A stretch of DNA of 64,000 nt from Mariniflexile fucanivorans. GTDB taxonomy: Bacteria; Bacteroidota; Bacteroidia; Flavobacteriales; Flavobacteriaceae. The stretch spans positions 62,001 through 126,000 of the forward strand of contig NZ_SLUP01000001.1 in the NCBI RefSeq assembly GCF_004341235.1. Reading direction: 5' to 3'. The notes below the pieces were generated by a model. That model worked only from the letters and a program-made list of their open reading frames with translations, was not told where the DNA came from and searched no databases. Numbering within the stretch: position 1 is the stretch's first letter; the number at the start of each line of letters is the position of its first letter. This document shows, in pieces, positions 53,180-60,612 of the stretch. The position numbers were made by a program, and so were the translations under genes.

Positions 53180-54322
53180 ATGAATTTCAATCTTTCCGAA
53201 GAACATATTATGATTCGTGACGCTGCTCGCGATTTTGCCCAAACCGAATTACTTCCTGATGTTATTGAACGTGATGATAATCAACATTTCCCTAAAGAGT
53301 TAGTGAAAAAAATGGGCGATTTGGGTTTTTTAGGAATTATGGTAGATCCTAAATATGGCGGCAGTGGGATGGATGCCATATCCTACGTGTTAATAATGGA
53401 AGAATTATCAAAAATTGATGCTTCGGCTTCTGTTATAGTTTCCGTTAACAATTCATTAGTTTGCTATGGTTTGGAAGCATTTGGAAGCGAAGTTCAAAAA
53501 CAAAAATTTTTAACAAAATTAGCCACTGGAGAATTTATTGGAGCATTCTGTTTAAGTGAACCTGAAGCTGGTAGCGATGCGACTTCCCAAAAAACCTCAG
53601 CCATCGACAAAGGCGACCATTACATATTAAACGGCACAAAAAACTGGATTACGAATGGCGGACGTGCCGATGTATATTTAGTAATTGCACAAACCGATAG
53701 AGATAAAGGTTCACACGGTATCAATGCTTTTATTGTTGAAAAAGGTACCGAAGGGTTTCATGTTGGCCCCAAAGAAAATAAATTGGGCATTCGCGGAAGC
53801 GATACACATACCCTACAATTTAACGATGTAAAAATTCCTAAAGAAAATAGAATTGGTGAAGATGGATCTGGATTTAGATTTGCCATGAAAACCTTGTCTG
53901 GTGGCAGAATTGGCATTGCATCTCAAGCTTTAGGAATAGCTGCTGGAGCTTATGAGTTGGCTTTAAAATATTCCAAAGAACGAAAAGCTTTTGGAACAGA
54001 AATTTGCAACCATCAAGCCATTGCTTTCAAATTAGCAGATATGTATACCGACATTGAAGCAGCTCGCCATTTGGTGATGAAAGCGGCTTGGGATAAAGAC
54101 CAAGGCAATAATTACGATGTATCGAGTGCTGTGGCTAAATTATATGCTTCAAAAGTAGCTATGGAACATACCGTTGAAGCGGTTCAAATTCATGGTGGCA
54201 ATGGCTTTGTAAAAGATTACCATGTAGAACGGTTAATGCGCGATGCAAAAATTACACAGATTTATGAGGGCACTTCCGAAATTCAAAAAATTGTGATTTC
54301 TAGAAGTTTAATCAAACAATAG
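53180..54322 (+). CDS. Acyl-CoA dehydrogenase
   Basis: A 380-residue flavoprotein of fatty-acid beta-oxidation, short/medium-chain type. FAD and substrate regions read GAFCLSEPEAGSDATSQ and NWITNGGRADVYLVIAQT. The catalytic base Glu is in the late QIYEGTSEIQKIVISR. The start MNFNLSEEHIMIRDAARDFAQ at 53180 fits; a TTG nine bases earlier is less likely. It would oxidise acyl-CoA to enoyl-CoA and pass electrons to ETF. No other beta-oxidation gene is adjacent. Length and motifs resemble butyryl-CoA dehydrogenase-type enzymes, but chain length cannot be fixed. Confidence 0.95.
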   Translation: MNFNLSEEHIMIRDAARDFAQTELLPDVIERDDNQHFPKELVKKMGDLGFLGIMVDPKYGGSGMDAISYVLIMEELSKIDASASVIVSVNNSLVCYGLEAFGSEVQKQKFLTKLATGEFIGAFCLSEPEAGSDATSQKTSAIDKGDHYILNGTKNWITNGGRADVYLVIAQTDRDKGSHGINAFIVEKGTEGFHVGPKENKLGIRGSDTHTLQFNDVKIPKENRIGEDGSGFRFAMKTLSGGRIGIASQALGIAAGAYELALKYSKERKAFGTEICNHQAIAFKLADMYTDIEAARHLVMKAAWDKDQGNNYDVSSAVAKLYASKVAMEHTVEAVQIHGGNGFVKDYHVERLMRDAKITQIYEGTSEIQKIVISRSLIKQ

Positions 54323-54461
54323 AATTCATTCAATTTTTTAGCATAAACATAACATTCAAGTTCATTATTTACAAAACTAAATAATGAACTTTTTTTGTTA
54401 AGTATTTCAAAACCATCCGACTTAAAACCAATAGATTTTTATCTTTAAGGAAAAATATATT

Positions 54462-54797
54462 ATGCAAAAAACATATTACGACCCAGCCGATTTAAAAAAG
54501 TTTGGAAAAATCTCTGAATGGAATGAAGAATTAGGTGCTAAATTTTTTGAATACTACGGAAAAGTTTTTGAAGAAGGCGCTTTAACCGAAAGAGAAAAAT
54601 CGTTAATCGCATTGGCTGTTGCTCATACCATACAATGCCCTTATTGTATTGATGCCTACACGGGCGACGGCTTACAACGTGGCATCACCAAAGAAGAAAT
54701 GATGGAAGCCTTACACGTTGCTGCGGCCATTCGTGGTGGTGCATCCTTAGTACACGGCGTACAAATGATGAACAAAGTGAATAAATTGGACATGTAA
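54462..54797 (+). CDS. Arsenosugar biosynthesis-associated peroxidase-like protein (AhpD-like)
   Basis: A 111-residue protein of the carboxymuconolactone decarboxylase/AhpD fold. It has a CxxC pair (Cys59, Cys62) in AHTIQCPYCIDAYTGDGLQRG. The residue three after the second Cys, usually His in AhpD, is Tyr in CIDAYT. In AhpD the pair reduces partner proteins. It is the first gene of the arsenosugar set, 88 bases before arsS, and its family is named for this linkage. A thiol redox or arsenic-handling role is inferred; no direct evidence in the sequence fixes the substrate. Confidence 0.87.
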   Translation: MQKTYYDPADLKKFGKISEWNEELGAKFFEYYGKVFEEGALTEREKSLIALAVAHTIQCPYCIDAYTGDGLQRGITKEEMMEALHVAAAIRGGASLVHGVQMMNKVNKLDM

Positions 54798-54885
54798 ATA
54801 TGATTTACGAAGTTAGATTTACAATTTTTGAATTTATTCACATTTTGAAATCGTAATTCGTAAACCGTAATTCTAAAATCTAAAT

Positions 54886-55938
54886 ATGATTAAATCCCTG
54901 CATAAACGCAAAAGTGAACTAGCAAATAGTAATAGACAATTAGAAATTTTATCGAACAGTATTTTTCAAAGTGGAGAATTACCAACTTTTAAACACAAAA
55001 TTTCTGAAACAGGTCAATTTCCTCTGAAAGCGAAAAAGCTTGAAATTTTACAAATTAACGTAGGCTATATGTGCAACCAAGTATGTACACATTGCCATGT
55101 AGACGCTGGTCCGGACCGAAAAGAAATTATGACGCGCGAAACCATGAACCAGTGTTTGGATGTTATAAAAAAAACAGGCGCCCATACGTTAGATTTAACG
55201 GGTGGTGCCCCAGAAATGAACCCCAATTTTCGATGGTTTGTTGAAGAAGCTTCAAAAGCTGGAATTAAAGATTTTATTGTTCGCTCCAATTTAACCATTA
55301 TTACAGCTAATAAAAAGTACCACGATTTGCCTGAGTTTTTCAAAAAGCATAATGTACACGTTGTAAGCTCGATGCCGCATTGGACTAAAGGCAAAACAGA
55401 TAAACAACGTGGTGATGGCGTTTTCAATGCCTCCATTGAAGCTTTAAAAATGCTTAACGCTGTGGGTTATGGCATGCCTGACAGCAATTTGCGATTGGAT
55501 TTGGTTTACAATCCTTCGGGTGCTTTTTTACCAGGTAATCAAAAATCGTTAGAAAAAGATTTTAAAAAATCGCTTCTTGAGGAATTTAATATCCAATTTC
55601 ATAATTTATTTGCCATCACTAATTTACCCATTAGCCGTTTTTTAGATTATTTAATTGCATCTGAAAATTATGAAGATTATATGTATTCTTTAGTTGAAGC
55701 TTACAATCCTTCGGCAGTAAAAAATGTTATGTGTACCAACACCCTATCCATAAGTTGGGATGGTTTTTTATTTGATTGTGATTTCAACCAAATGCTGGAA
55801 CTGCCTGTAAACAGTAAAGCGAAACATATTTCAGATTATAATGAAGATTTATTAGAAGGTAGAGACATCGTAATTTCTCAACATTGCTACGGTTGTACCG
55901 CAGGTGCAGGAAGCAGTTGCCAAGGAAGTGTTATTTAA
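54886..55938 (+). CDS. arsS: Arsenosugar biosynthesis radical SAM enzyme ArsS
   Basis: A 350-residue radical SAM enzyme. The cluster motif CxxxCxxC is Cys63, Cys67 and Cys70 in GYMCNQVCTHCHVDAGP, with the GG motif TGGAPEMNPNF. Near the C-terminus CYGCTAGAGSSCQGS carries the Cys-rich tail; in some relatives one of these positions is selenocysteine, here all are Cys. ArsS-family enzymes move the 5'-deoxyadenosyl group of SAM to dimethylarsenite, giving the precursor of dimethylarsinoyl ribosides. A secreted rhodanese gene follows 16 bases later. arsM lies four genes downstream. Confidence 0.93.
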   Translation: MIKSLHKRKSELANSNRQLEILSNSIFQSGELPTFKHKISETGQFPLKAKKLEILQINVGYMCNQVCTHCHVDAGPDRKEIMTRETMNQCLDVIKKTGAHTLDLTGGAPEMNPNFRWFVEEASKAGIKDFIVRSNLTIITANKKYHDLPEFFKKHNVHVVSSMPHWTKGKTDKQRGDGVFNASIEALKMLNAVGYGMPDSNLRLDLVYNPSGAFLPGNQKSLEKDFKKSLLEEFNIQFHNLFAITNLPISRFLDYLIASENYEDYMYSLVEAYNPSAVKNVMCTNTLSISWDGFLFDCDFNQMLELPVNSKAKHISDYNEDLLEGRDIVISQHCYGCTAGAGSSCQGSVI

Positions 55939-55954
55939 AAATTTTATTTTCAGA

Positions 55955-56446
55955 ATGAAACAACTCATTTTTATATTACTTTTTTTTATTACACCTCTTA
56001 GTTTTTGTCAAAATTCATTATCAGATTTACTAAGCAAACACAACACAAAAAACATTGCTTACATGTCTGTTCAAGAACTCGCAATGCCAAAAACCAAGGC
56101 TCTAATTTTAGATGCAAGGGAAGTTAATGAATTCAATACAAGTCATTTAAAAAATGCCATTTATGTGGGATACAATGATTTTAACATTAAAACTATCAAA
56201 GATTTATTTCCGAATAAAACCAGCCAAATAGTAGTATATTGTTCCATAGGAATTCGTTCTGAAACCATCGCAAATAAATTAAAAAAAGAAGGTTATACAA
56301 ATATTTATAACCTTTATGGTGGTATCTTTGAGTGGAAGAATCATGGGTATCCTGTTTATAATTCTGAAGAAAAACAAACCGAAGAAGTTCACACGTTTTC
56401 TAAAGAATGGCGTAAATGGCTAACCAAAGGTAAATCTGTTTATTAA
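55955..56446 (+). CDS. Secreted rhodanese-like domain protein
   Basis: A 163-residue protein with a signal peptide (MKQLIFILLFFITPLSFCQ), so likely periplasmic. The rhodanese domain reads KTKALILDAREVNEF, with the active Cys96 in VVYCSIGIRSE and the end YTNIYNLYGGIFEWKNHGYP. The active-site loop CSIGIRSE is shaped for a sulfur or oxyanion substrate; arsenate reductase activity is possible by analogy with Acr2/CDC25-type rhodaneses but unproven. The ATG at 55955 is chosen because the earlier in-frame start lies inside arsS. The stop is adjacent to the next ATG with no gap. Confidence 0.83.
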   Translation: MKQLIFILLFFITPLSFCQNSLSDLLSKHNTKNIAYMSVQELAMPKTKALILDAREVNEFNTSHLKNAIYVGYNDFNIKTIKDLFPNKTSQIVVYCSIGIRSETIANKLKKEGYTNIYNLYGGIFEWKNHGYPVYNSEEKQTEEVHTFSKEWRKWLTKGKSVY

Positions 56447-57118
56447 ATGGGATTATTTAGTACCAACGACTCCACTGGAGATAATGAAATAGCGTTCGAT
56501 TTTCATTTTCCGAGCTCAAAAAAGGCCTTAATTATTTTTACAAGAAACCCAGAATTGGGTAAATGCAAAACCCGATTAGCAAAAACTATTGGGGATGCCT
56601 CAGCTTTAGACATTTACAAATACCTTTTAAAACATACTGCAGAAGTTGCCAAAAGCATCCCTGCAGATAAGTATTTATTTTATTCTGAAACCATTCAAAA
56701 AAATGACATTTGGGATTCTGCCGTTTTTAGAAAAAAATTGCAAAAAGGAATAGATTTAGGCACAAAAATGCATAATGCGTTTTCCGATCTTTTTTCATTA
56801 GGCTACCAAAAAGTCATCATCATAGGAAGCGATTTGCTCGATTTAAAACCTTCACATATCAATTTAGCTTTTGAAGCTTTAAATGAAAACGACTTTGTTA
56901 TCGGGCCCGCAAAAGACGGTGGTTATTACCTTTTAGGAATGACTGCGCTGCAAAACAACATTTTTGAAGATAAAGCCTGGGGCACTTCTACCGTATTAAA
57001 AGAAACCTTAAATAATTTAAAAAATTCTAGCTTTCATCTCATAGAAGAATTAAATGATATTGATACTTTTGAAGATATGAAACACTATCAAGAACTCGAA
57101 AAATACTATAAAAAATGA
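56447..57118 (+). CDS. TIGR04282-type arsenosugar biosynthesis glycosyltransferase
   Basis: A 223-residue nucleotidyltransferase/GT-A-like protein (DUF2064 type, formerly rSAM/selenodomain-associated transferase 1). It has KALIIFTRNPELGKCKTRLAKTIG, a nucleotide-binding start as in MobA/CofC-like enzymes; VIIIGSDLLDLKPSHINLAFEAL with a DLxxL motif; and FVIGPAKDGGYYLLGM. It probably activates or transfers a group to the arsenic-containing sugar. The start follows the rhodanese stop directly and its end overlaps the PNP start by four bases (ATGA), so translation is coupled. Confidence 0.86.
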   Translation: MGLFSTNDSTGDNEIAFDFHFPSSKKALIIFTRNPELGKCKTRLAKTIGDASALDIYKYLLKHTAEVAKSIPADKYLFYSETIQKNDIWDSAVFRKKLQKGIDLGTKMHNAFSDLFSLGYQKVIIIGSDLLDLKPSHINLAFEALNENDFVIGPAKDGGYYLLGMTALQNNIFEDKAWGTSTVLKETLNNLKNSSFHLIEELNDIDTFEDMKHYQELEKYYKK

Positions 57119-57927
57119 TTAAATATATAGAAGAAACCGTTACGTATTTACAAGACAAAGGATTTGAAAACCCTGAAATTGGCATTATTTTAGGCACTGG
57201 TTTAGGGCAACTTATAGATGAAATTGAAATTTTAAAAGAAGTTAGCTATAACCACATTCCTAACTTCCCAACTGCCACCGTAGAGTTCCATAAAGGGAAA
57301 TTAATTTACGGCATTTTCGAAGGCAAAAAAGTGGTGATTATGCAAGGGCGTTTCCATATTTACGAAGGCTACTCGCTACAAGATGTTACTTACCCGGTTC
57401 GCATCATGGAAAAATTAGGCATCAAAACCCTATTAATTTCCAATGCCGCAGGCGCTATCAATTTAAATTTCAAAAAAGGTGAATTAATGCTTATTGAAGA
57501 CCACATGAACCTTCAGGGAAGTTCTCCTTTAGCATTTAAAGGTGTTGAACAATTAGGGGAACGTTTTGCCGATATGAGCGCTCCTTACGATGCCGAAATC
57601 AATACAAAATTTAAAGCTATAGCAAAAAACAACAACATCACTTTGCACGAAGGTGTGTATGCCAGCGTTGTTGGTCCGCAATTAGAAACCCGCGCCGAAT
57701 ACCGTATGCTAAAAATTTTGGGCGCCGATGCCGTAGGCATGAGTACCGTTCCTGAAATTATTGTCGCAAACCATTTAAAATTAAAAGTAGCTGCAGTGTC
57801 AGTTTTGACCGATGAATGCGACCCAAATAACTTAAAGCCTGTAGATATTTCAGAAATTATTGCCATGGCAGAAAAAGCAGAACCAAACATGATTACGTTA
57901 TTTAAAGAATTGATAAAAACACTATAA
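57115..57927 (+). CDS. Purine-nucleoside phosphorylase
   Basis: A 270-residue trimeric-type phosphorylase. Signature segments are IGIILGTGLGQLIDEI (phosphate-binding Ser replaced in context by Thr-Gly), MQGRFHIYEGYSLQDVTYPVR, ISNAAGAINLNFKKGELMLIEDHMNLQG, VYASVVGPQLETRAEYRMLKILGADAVGMSTVPE, and SVLTDECDPNNLKP. It splits purine nucleosides with phosphate to base and ribose-1-phosphate. The location inside the arsenosugar set, overlapping the transferase gene by four bases, suggests it also depurinates the adenosyl-arsenic product of ArsS. That role is inferred; general purine salvage is equally possible. Confidence 0.93.
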   Translation: MIKYIEETVTYLQDKGFENPEIGIILGTGLGQLIDEIEILKEVSYNHIPNFPTATVEFHKGKLIYGIFEGKKVVIMQGRFHIYEGYSLQDVTYPVRIMEKLGIKTLLISNAAGAINLNFKKGELMLIEDHMNLQGSSPLAFKGVEQLGERFADMSAPYDAEINTKFKAIAKNNNITLHEGVYASVVGPQLETRAEYRMLKILGADAVGMSTVPEIIVANHLKLKVAAVSVLTDECDPNNLKPVDISEIIAMAEKAEPNMITLFKELIKTL

Positions 57928-57929
57928 AT

Positions 57930-57996
57930 AGTTTACAGTCGCAGTCTTAGTTTTCAGTCTAACTGATGCTGCAAACTGTGACTGAGACTGAATACT
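57930..57996. repeat. CAGTCNCAGTC-type intergenic repeat
   Basis: The PNP-arsM gap contains several short copies of CAGTC/AGACTG in both orientations (CAGTCGCAGTCTTAGTTTTCAGTC in parts, then GTGACTGAGACTGAA). This low-complexity palindromic filler is of a kind often seen between flavobacterial genes. It could fold weakly. No promoter was recognised in it. Confidence 0.55.
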
Positions 57997-58003
57997 AAAA
58001 ATA

Positions 58004-58972
58004 ATGAGTTACCTAGAAACCACACATAATGTATATAAAGAAGCAGCCTTAACCCCAGATGTTGGATTATGCTGTACCACAAACCCTATTTGGGAATTAC
58101 CAGGTTTAAAAATTCCTAAAATAATGCAGGAAATGAATTATGGCTGTGGTTCCACAGTGCATGCACGCGATTTAACCAACAATCCAAAAATGTTATATGT
58201 TGGTGTTGGTGGCGGTATGGAATTGTTACAATTTTCATATTTCAATCGACAAAAAGGAGGCGTTGTTGGTATTGATGTGGTTGATGAAATGCTGGAAGCA
58301 TCTCGCAAAAATTTTATAGAAGCTGAAGCACAAAACCCATGGTTTAAAAGCAACTTTGTAGACCTTAAAAAAGGAGATGCCATGAACCTTCCTGTTGAAG
58401 ATAACAGTATTGATGTGGCTGCACAAAATTGTCTATTCAATATTTTTAAAGCAGACGATTTAAAACAAGCCATCGCCGAAATGTACCGAGTACTAAAACC
58501 TCATGGCAAACTGGTAATGAGCGACCCAACCTGTGAACAGGAAATGAACGACGAACTTAGAAACGACGAACGCTTACGTGCACTTTGCCTAAGCGGAAGT
58601 TTACCAATTGCAGACTATATAAAAGCATTAACCGATGCTAGTTTTGGCACTATTGAAATTAGAGCCAGAAAACCATATAGAATTCTAGATTCAAAACATT
58701 ATCTGACAGATGAGCTCATCTACATCGAATCTATTGAAGTCGCCGCAATTAAAGACCCTATGCCAAGTGATGGCCCTTGTATATTTACAGGAAAAGCCGC
58801 TATTTATTATGGCACGCAAGATTATTTTGATGATAAACAAGGACACGTATTGCTAAAAAACCAACCATTAGCTATTTGCGATAAAACGGCGGGTGCTTTA
58901 GCTTCATTAAATAGAGACGATATTTTTATTAGCGAATCTACCTATCACTATGATGGTGGTGGGTGTTGTTAA
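58004..58972 (+). CDS. arsM: Arsenosugar biosynthesis arsenite methyltransferase ArsM
   Basis: A 322-residue class I methyltransferase. The SAM-binding motif is MLYVGVGGGMELLQFSYF, then GVVGIDVVDEMLEASRKN and MNLPVEDNSIDVAAQNCLFNIF. Arsenic-binding cysteines are plentiful: a vicinal pair Cys23-Cys24, Cys48, Cys in AQNCLF, DPTCEQ and RALCLSG, and a C-terminal GGGCC pair. ArsM enzymes methylate arsenite to mono- and dimethyl forms, the substrate of ArsS. This form with paired cysteines at both ends is the arsenosugar-linked type. It lies downstream of PNP on the same strand. Confidence 0.92.
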   Translation: MSYLETTHNVYKEAALTPDVGLCCTTNPIWELPGLKIPKIMQEMNYGCGSTVHARDLTNNPKMLYVGVGGGMELLQFSYFNRQKGGVVGIDVVDEMLEASRKNFIEAEAQNPWFKSNFVDLKKGDAMNLPVEDNSIDVAAQNCLFNIFKADDLKQAIAEMYRVLKPHGKLVMSDPTCEQEMNDELRNDERLRALCLSGSLPIADYIKALTDASFGTIEIRARKPYRILDSKHYLTDELIYIESIEVAAIKDPMPSDGPCIFTGKAAIYYGTQDYFDDKQGHVLLKNQPLAICDKTAGALASLNRDDIFISESTYHYDGGGCC

Positions 58973-58983
58973 ATTATAAGACT

Positions 58984-59006
58984 CTTCAGGTTTTTAAAAC
59001 CTGAAG
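58984..59006. repeat. Hairpin repeat CTTCAGGTTTT-T-AAAACCTGAAG
   Basis: Two perfect 11-base arms around one T between arsM and the desaturase gene. The same AGGTTTTxAAAACCT core is seen at 7119-7152. T run after it is short (GTTT), so termination would be weak and the downstream genes may still be read from the arsM transcript. Confidence 0.65.
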
Positions 59007-59026
59007 GTTTGTCACTGTACCAAATC

Positions 59027-59914
59027 ATGGAAAAATACATAAACATCATAAAAAAATCCTATTCAGGTTATTGGAATTACTTGAAACACGAGTTAATTTC
59101 CATTAACCACTGGGATAACTTTTTTTATGGTTTAATTGTTATTTCTTTAGTGGTTTGGTTTCTTGAAATTATTTTTCCTTGGCGAAAAAACCAATCCATT
59201 TTCAGGAAAGATTTTTGGTTGGACACGTTTTACATGTTCTTCAATTTCTTTCTTTTAAATTTAATTGTACTTATTGCATTATCAAACACTGCTGCCGAGT
59301 TATTAAATGATGGATTAAAAAATATTGGGCTTTCTGTTTCTAAGCTTCAACTTTTTGATGTAGATGATTTACCTAAATGGTTGGGTTTATTTATTTTCTT
59401 TTTGGTTTCAGACTTCGTACAATGGAACACGCACCGCTTATTACATCGTGTTCCTTTTCTTTGGAATTTCCATAAAGTACATCATTCCGTTAAAGAAATG
59501 GGTTTTGCTGCACATTTGCGTTACCACTGGATGGAACCTGTAGTTTACAAATCGTTTTTATACATTCCAATAGCAATTATCGGAGGTTTTGATGCACAAG
59601 ACGTGGCCATTGTTTACTTCTTCAGTATTGTTATAGGCCATCTAAACCATGCTAATTTGGGGTGGGATTATGGTTTTTTAAAATACATATTCAATAACCC
59701 AAAAATGCATATATGGCACCACGCTAAAGAACTGCCAAAACATGCTAGATATGGCGTTAATTACGGACTCACCCTAAGCATTTGGGATTATATCTTTAAA
59801 ACCGACTATATTCCGCATAACGGAAAAGACATAGAACTTGGTTTTAATGGCGATGAAACGTTTCCGAAAGATTTTATAAGTCAGGAGATATACCCTCTTA
59901 ATGATAAATCATGA
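59027..59914 (+). CDS. Fatty acid hydroxylase/sterol desaturase family membrane protein
   Basis: A 295-residue diiron membrane enzyme. The helices are at about 32-50, 68-90, 123-140 and 180-215. The three His boxes are HRLLHRVPFLWNFHKVHHSV (HxxxH and HxxHH) and HIWHHAKELPKH. The family oxidises membrane lipids or hydrocarbons using oxygen. The start ATG at 59027 is chosen because the earlier in-frame TTG lies in a repeat hairpin. Its end overlaps the next gene by four bases. It sits in the middle of the arsenosugar genes, hinting at arsenolipid formation or modification; the substrate is not readable. Confidence 0.88.
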   Translation: MEKYINIIKKSYSGYWNYLKHELISINHWDNFFYGLIVISLVVWFLEIIFPWRKNQSIFRKDFWLDTFYMFFNFFLLNLIVLIALSNTAAELLNDGLKNIGLSVSKLQLFDVDDLPKWLGLFIFFLVSDFVQWNTHRLLHRVPFLWNFHKVHHSVKEMGFAAHLRYHWMEPVVYKSFLYIPIAIIGGFDAQDVAIVYFFSIVIGHLNHANLGWDYGFLKYIFNNPKMHIWHHAKELPKHARYGVNYGLTLSIWDYIFKTDYIPHNGKDIELGFNGDETFPKDFISQEIYPLNDKS

Positions 59915-60612
59915 AAAAACACCACTACATTATAATTGCATTACTTTTTAGCTTTACAATTAATTCGCAAAATTTCAATCACTCCCCTTGGAACACGTTA
60001 CTTCAAAAACATGTTTCAACTGATGGGCATGTAAATTATAAAACATTTAAAAGCGACAACAAAGCTTTAGGCAATTATATAAAATCTTTAGGTGCACATA
60101 CGCCACAAGATTATTGGACAAAAGAAGAAAATCTTGCCTATTGGATAAACGCCTATAACGCATTAACCATCGATTTAATTCTACGCAATTACCCTATTAA
60201 AAGCATTAAAGATATTAAAAATCCTTGGGGTCAAAAACTTTGGCAATTAGGAGATACATGGTATAATTTAAGCGATATTGAACATGAAATTCTACGTAAA
60301 ATGGACGAACCCCGCATTCATTTTGCCATTGTTTGTGCTTCGGTTTCTTGTCCGAAATTATCAAACGAAGCTTATTCATCAAAAAATCTAAACCATCAAC
60401 TTACAAAAGCAACAAAAGATTTTTTAAGTGATTCTAGCAGAAATTTCATTTCGAAAGACACATTAGAACTATCTAAAATATTTCAATGGTTTAGTAAAGA
60501 TTTCAAACAAAACGGCGATTTAATCGATTTTCTAAACCTATACACAAACTTTCAAATTTCAGCGAAAGCGAAACTTAATTACAAAGATTATAATTGGAAT
60601 TTAAATGAATAA
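59911..60612 (+). CDS. Secreted DUF547 protein
   Basis: A 233-residue protein with a signal peptide (about 20 residues, ending FTINSQ). The DUF547 domain covers most of the rest: VNYKTFKSDNKALGNYIKSLG, ENLAYWINAYNALTIDLILRNYPIKSI, IHFAIVCASVSCPKLSNEAYSSKNLN, and LSKIFQWFSKDF. The conserved Cys pair and Asn/Tyr suggest a peptidase- or transglutaminase-like fold, but the activity is not established. It starts within the stop of the desaturase gene and ends eight bases into the next transferase, so it is part of the same translationally coupled string. Confidence 0.87.
   Translation: MKKHHYIIIALLFSFTINSQNFNHSPWNTLLQKHVSTDGHVNYKTFKSDNKALGNYIKSLGAHTPQDYWTKEENLAYWINAYNALTIDLILRNYPIKSIKDIKNPWGQKLWQLGDTWYNLSDIEHEILRKMDEPRIHFAIVCASVSCPKLSNEAYSSKNLNHQLTKATKDFLSDSSRNFISKDTLELSKIFQWFSKDFKQNGDLIDFLNLYTNFQISAKAKLNYKDYNWNLNE

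Noticed and set aside
54886-55938. Selenocysteine in ArsS
   Set aside because: Related proteins can carry it, but here all candidate positions are Cys and no in-frame TGA occurs.
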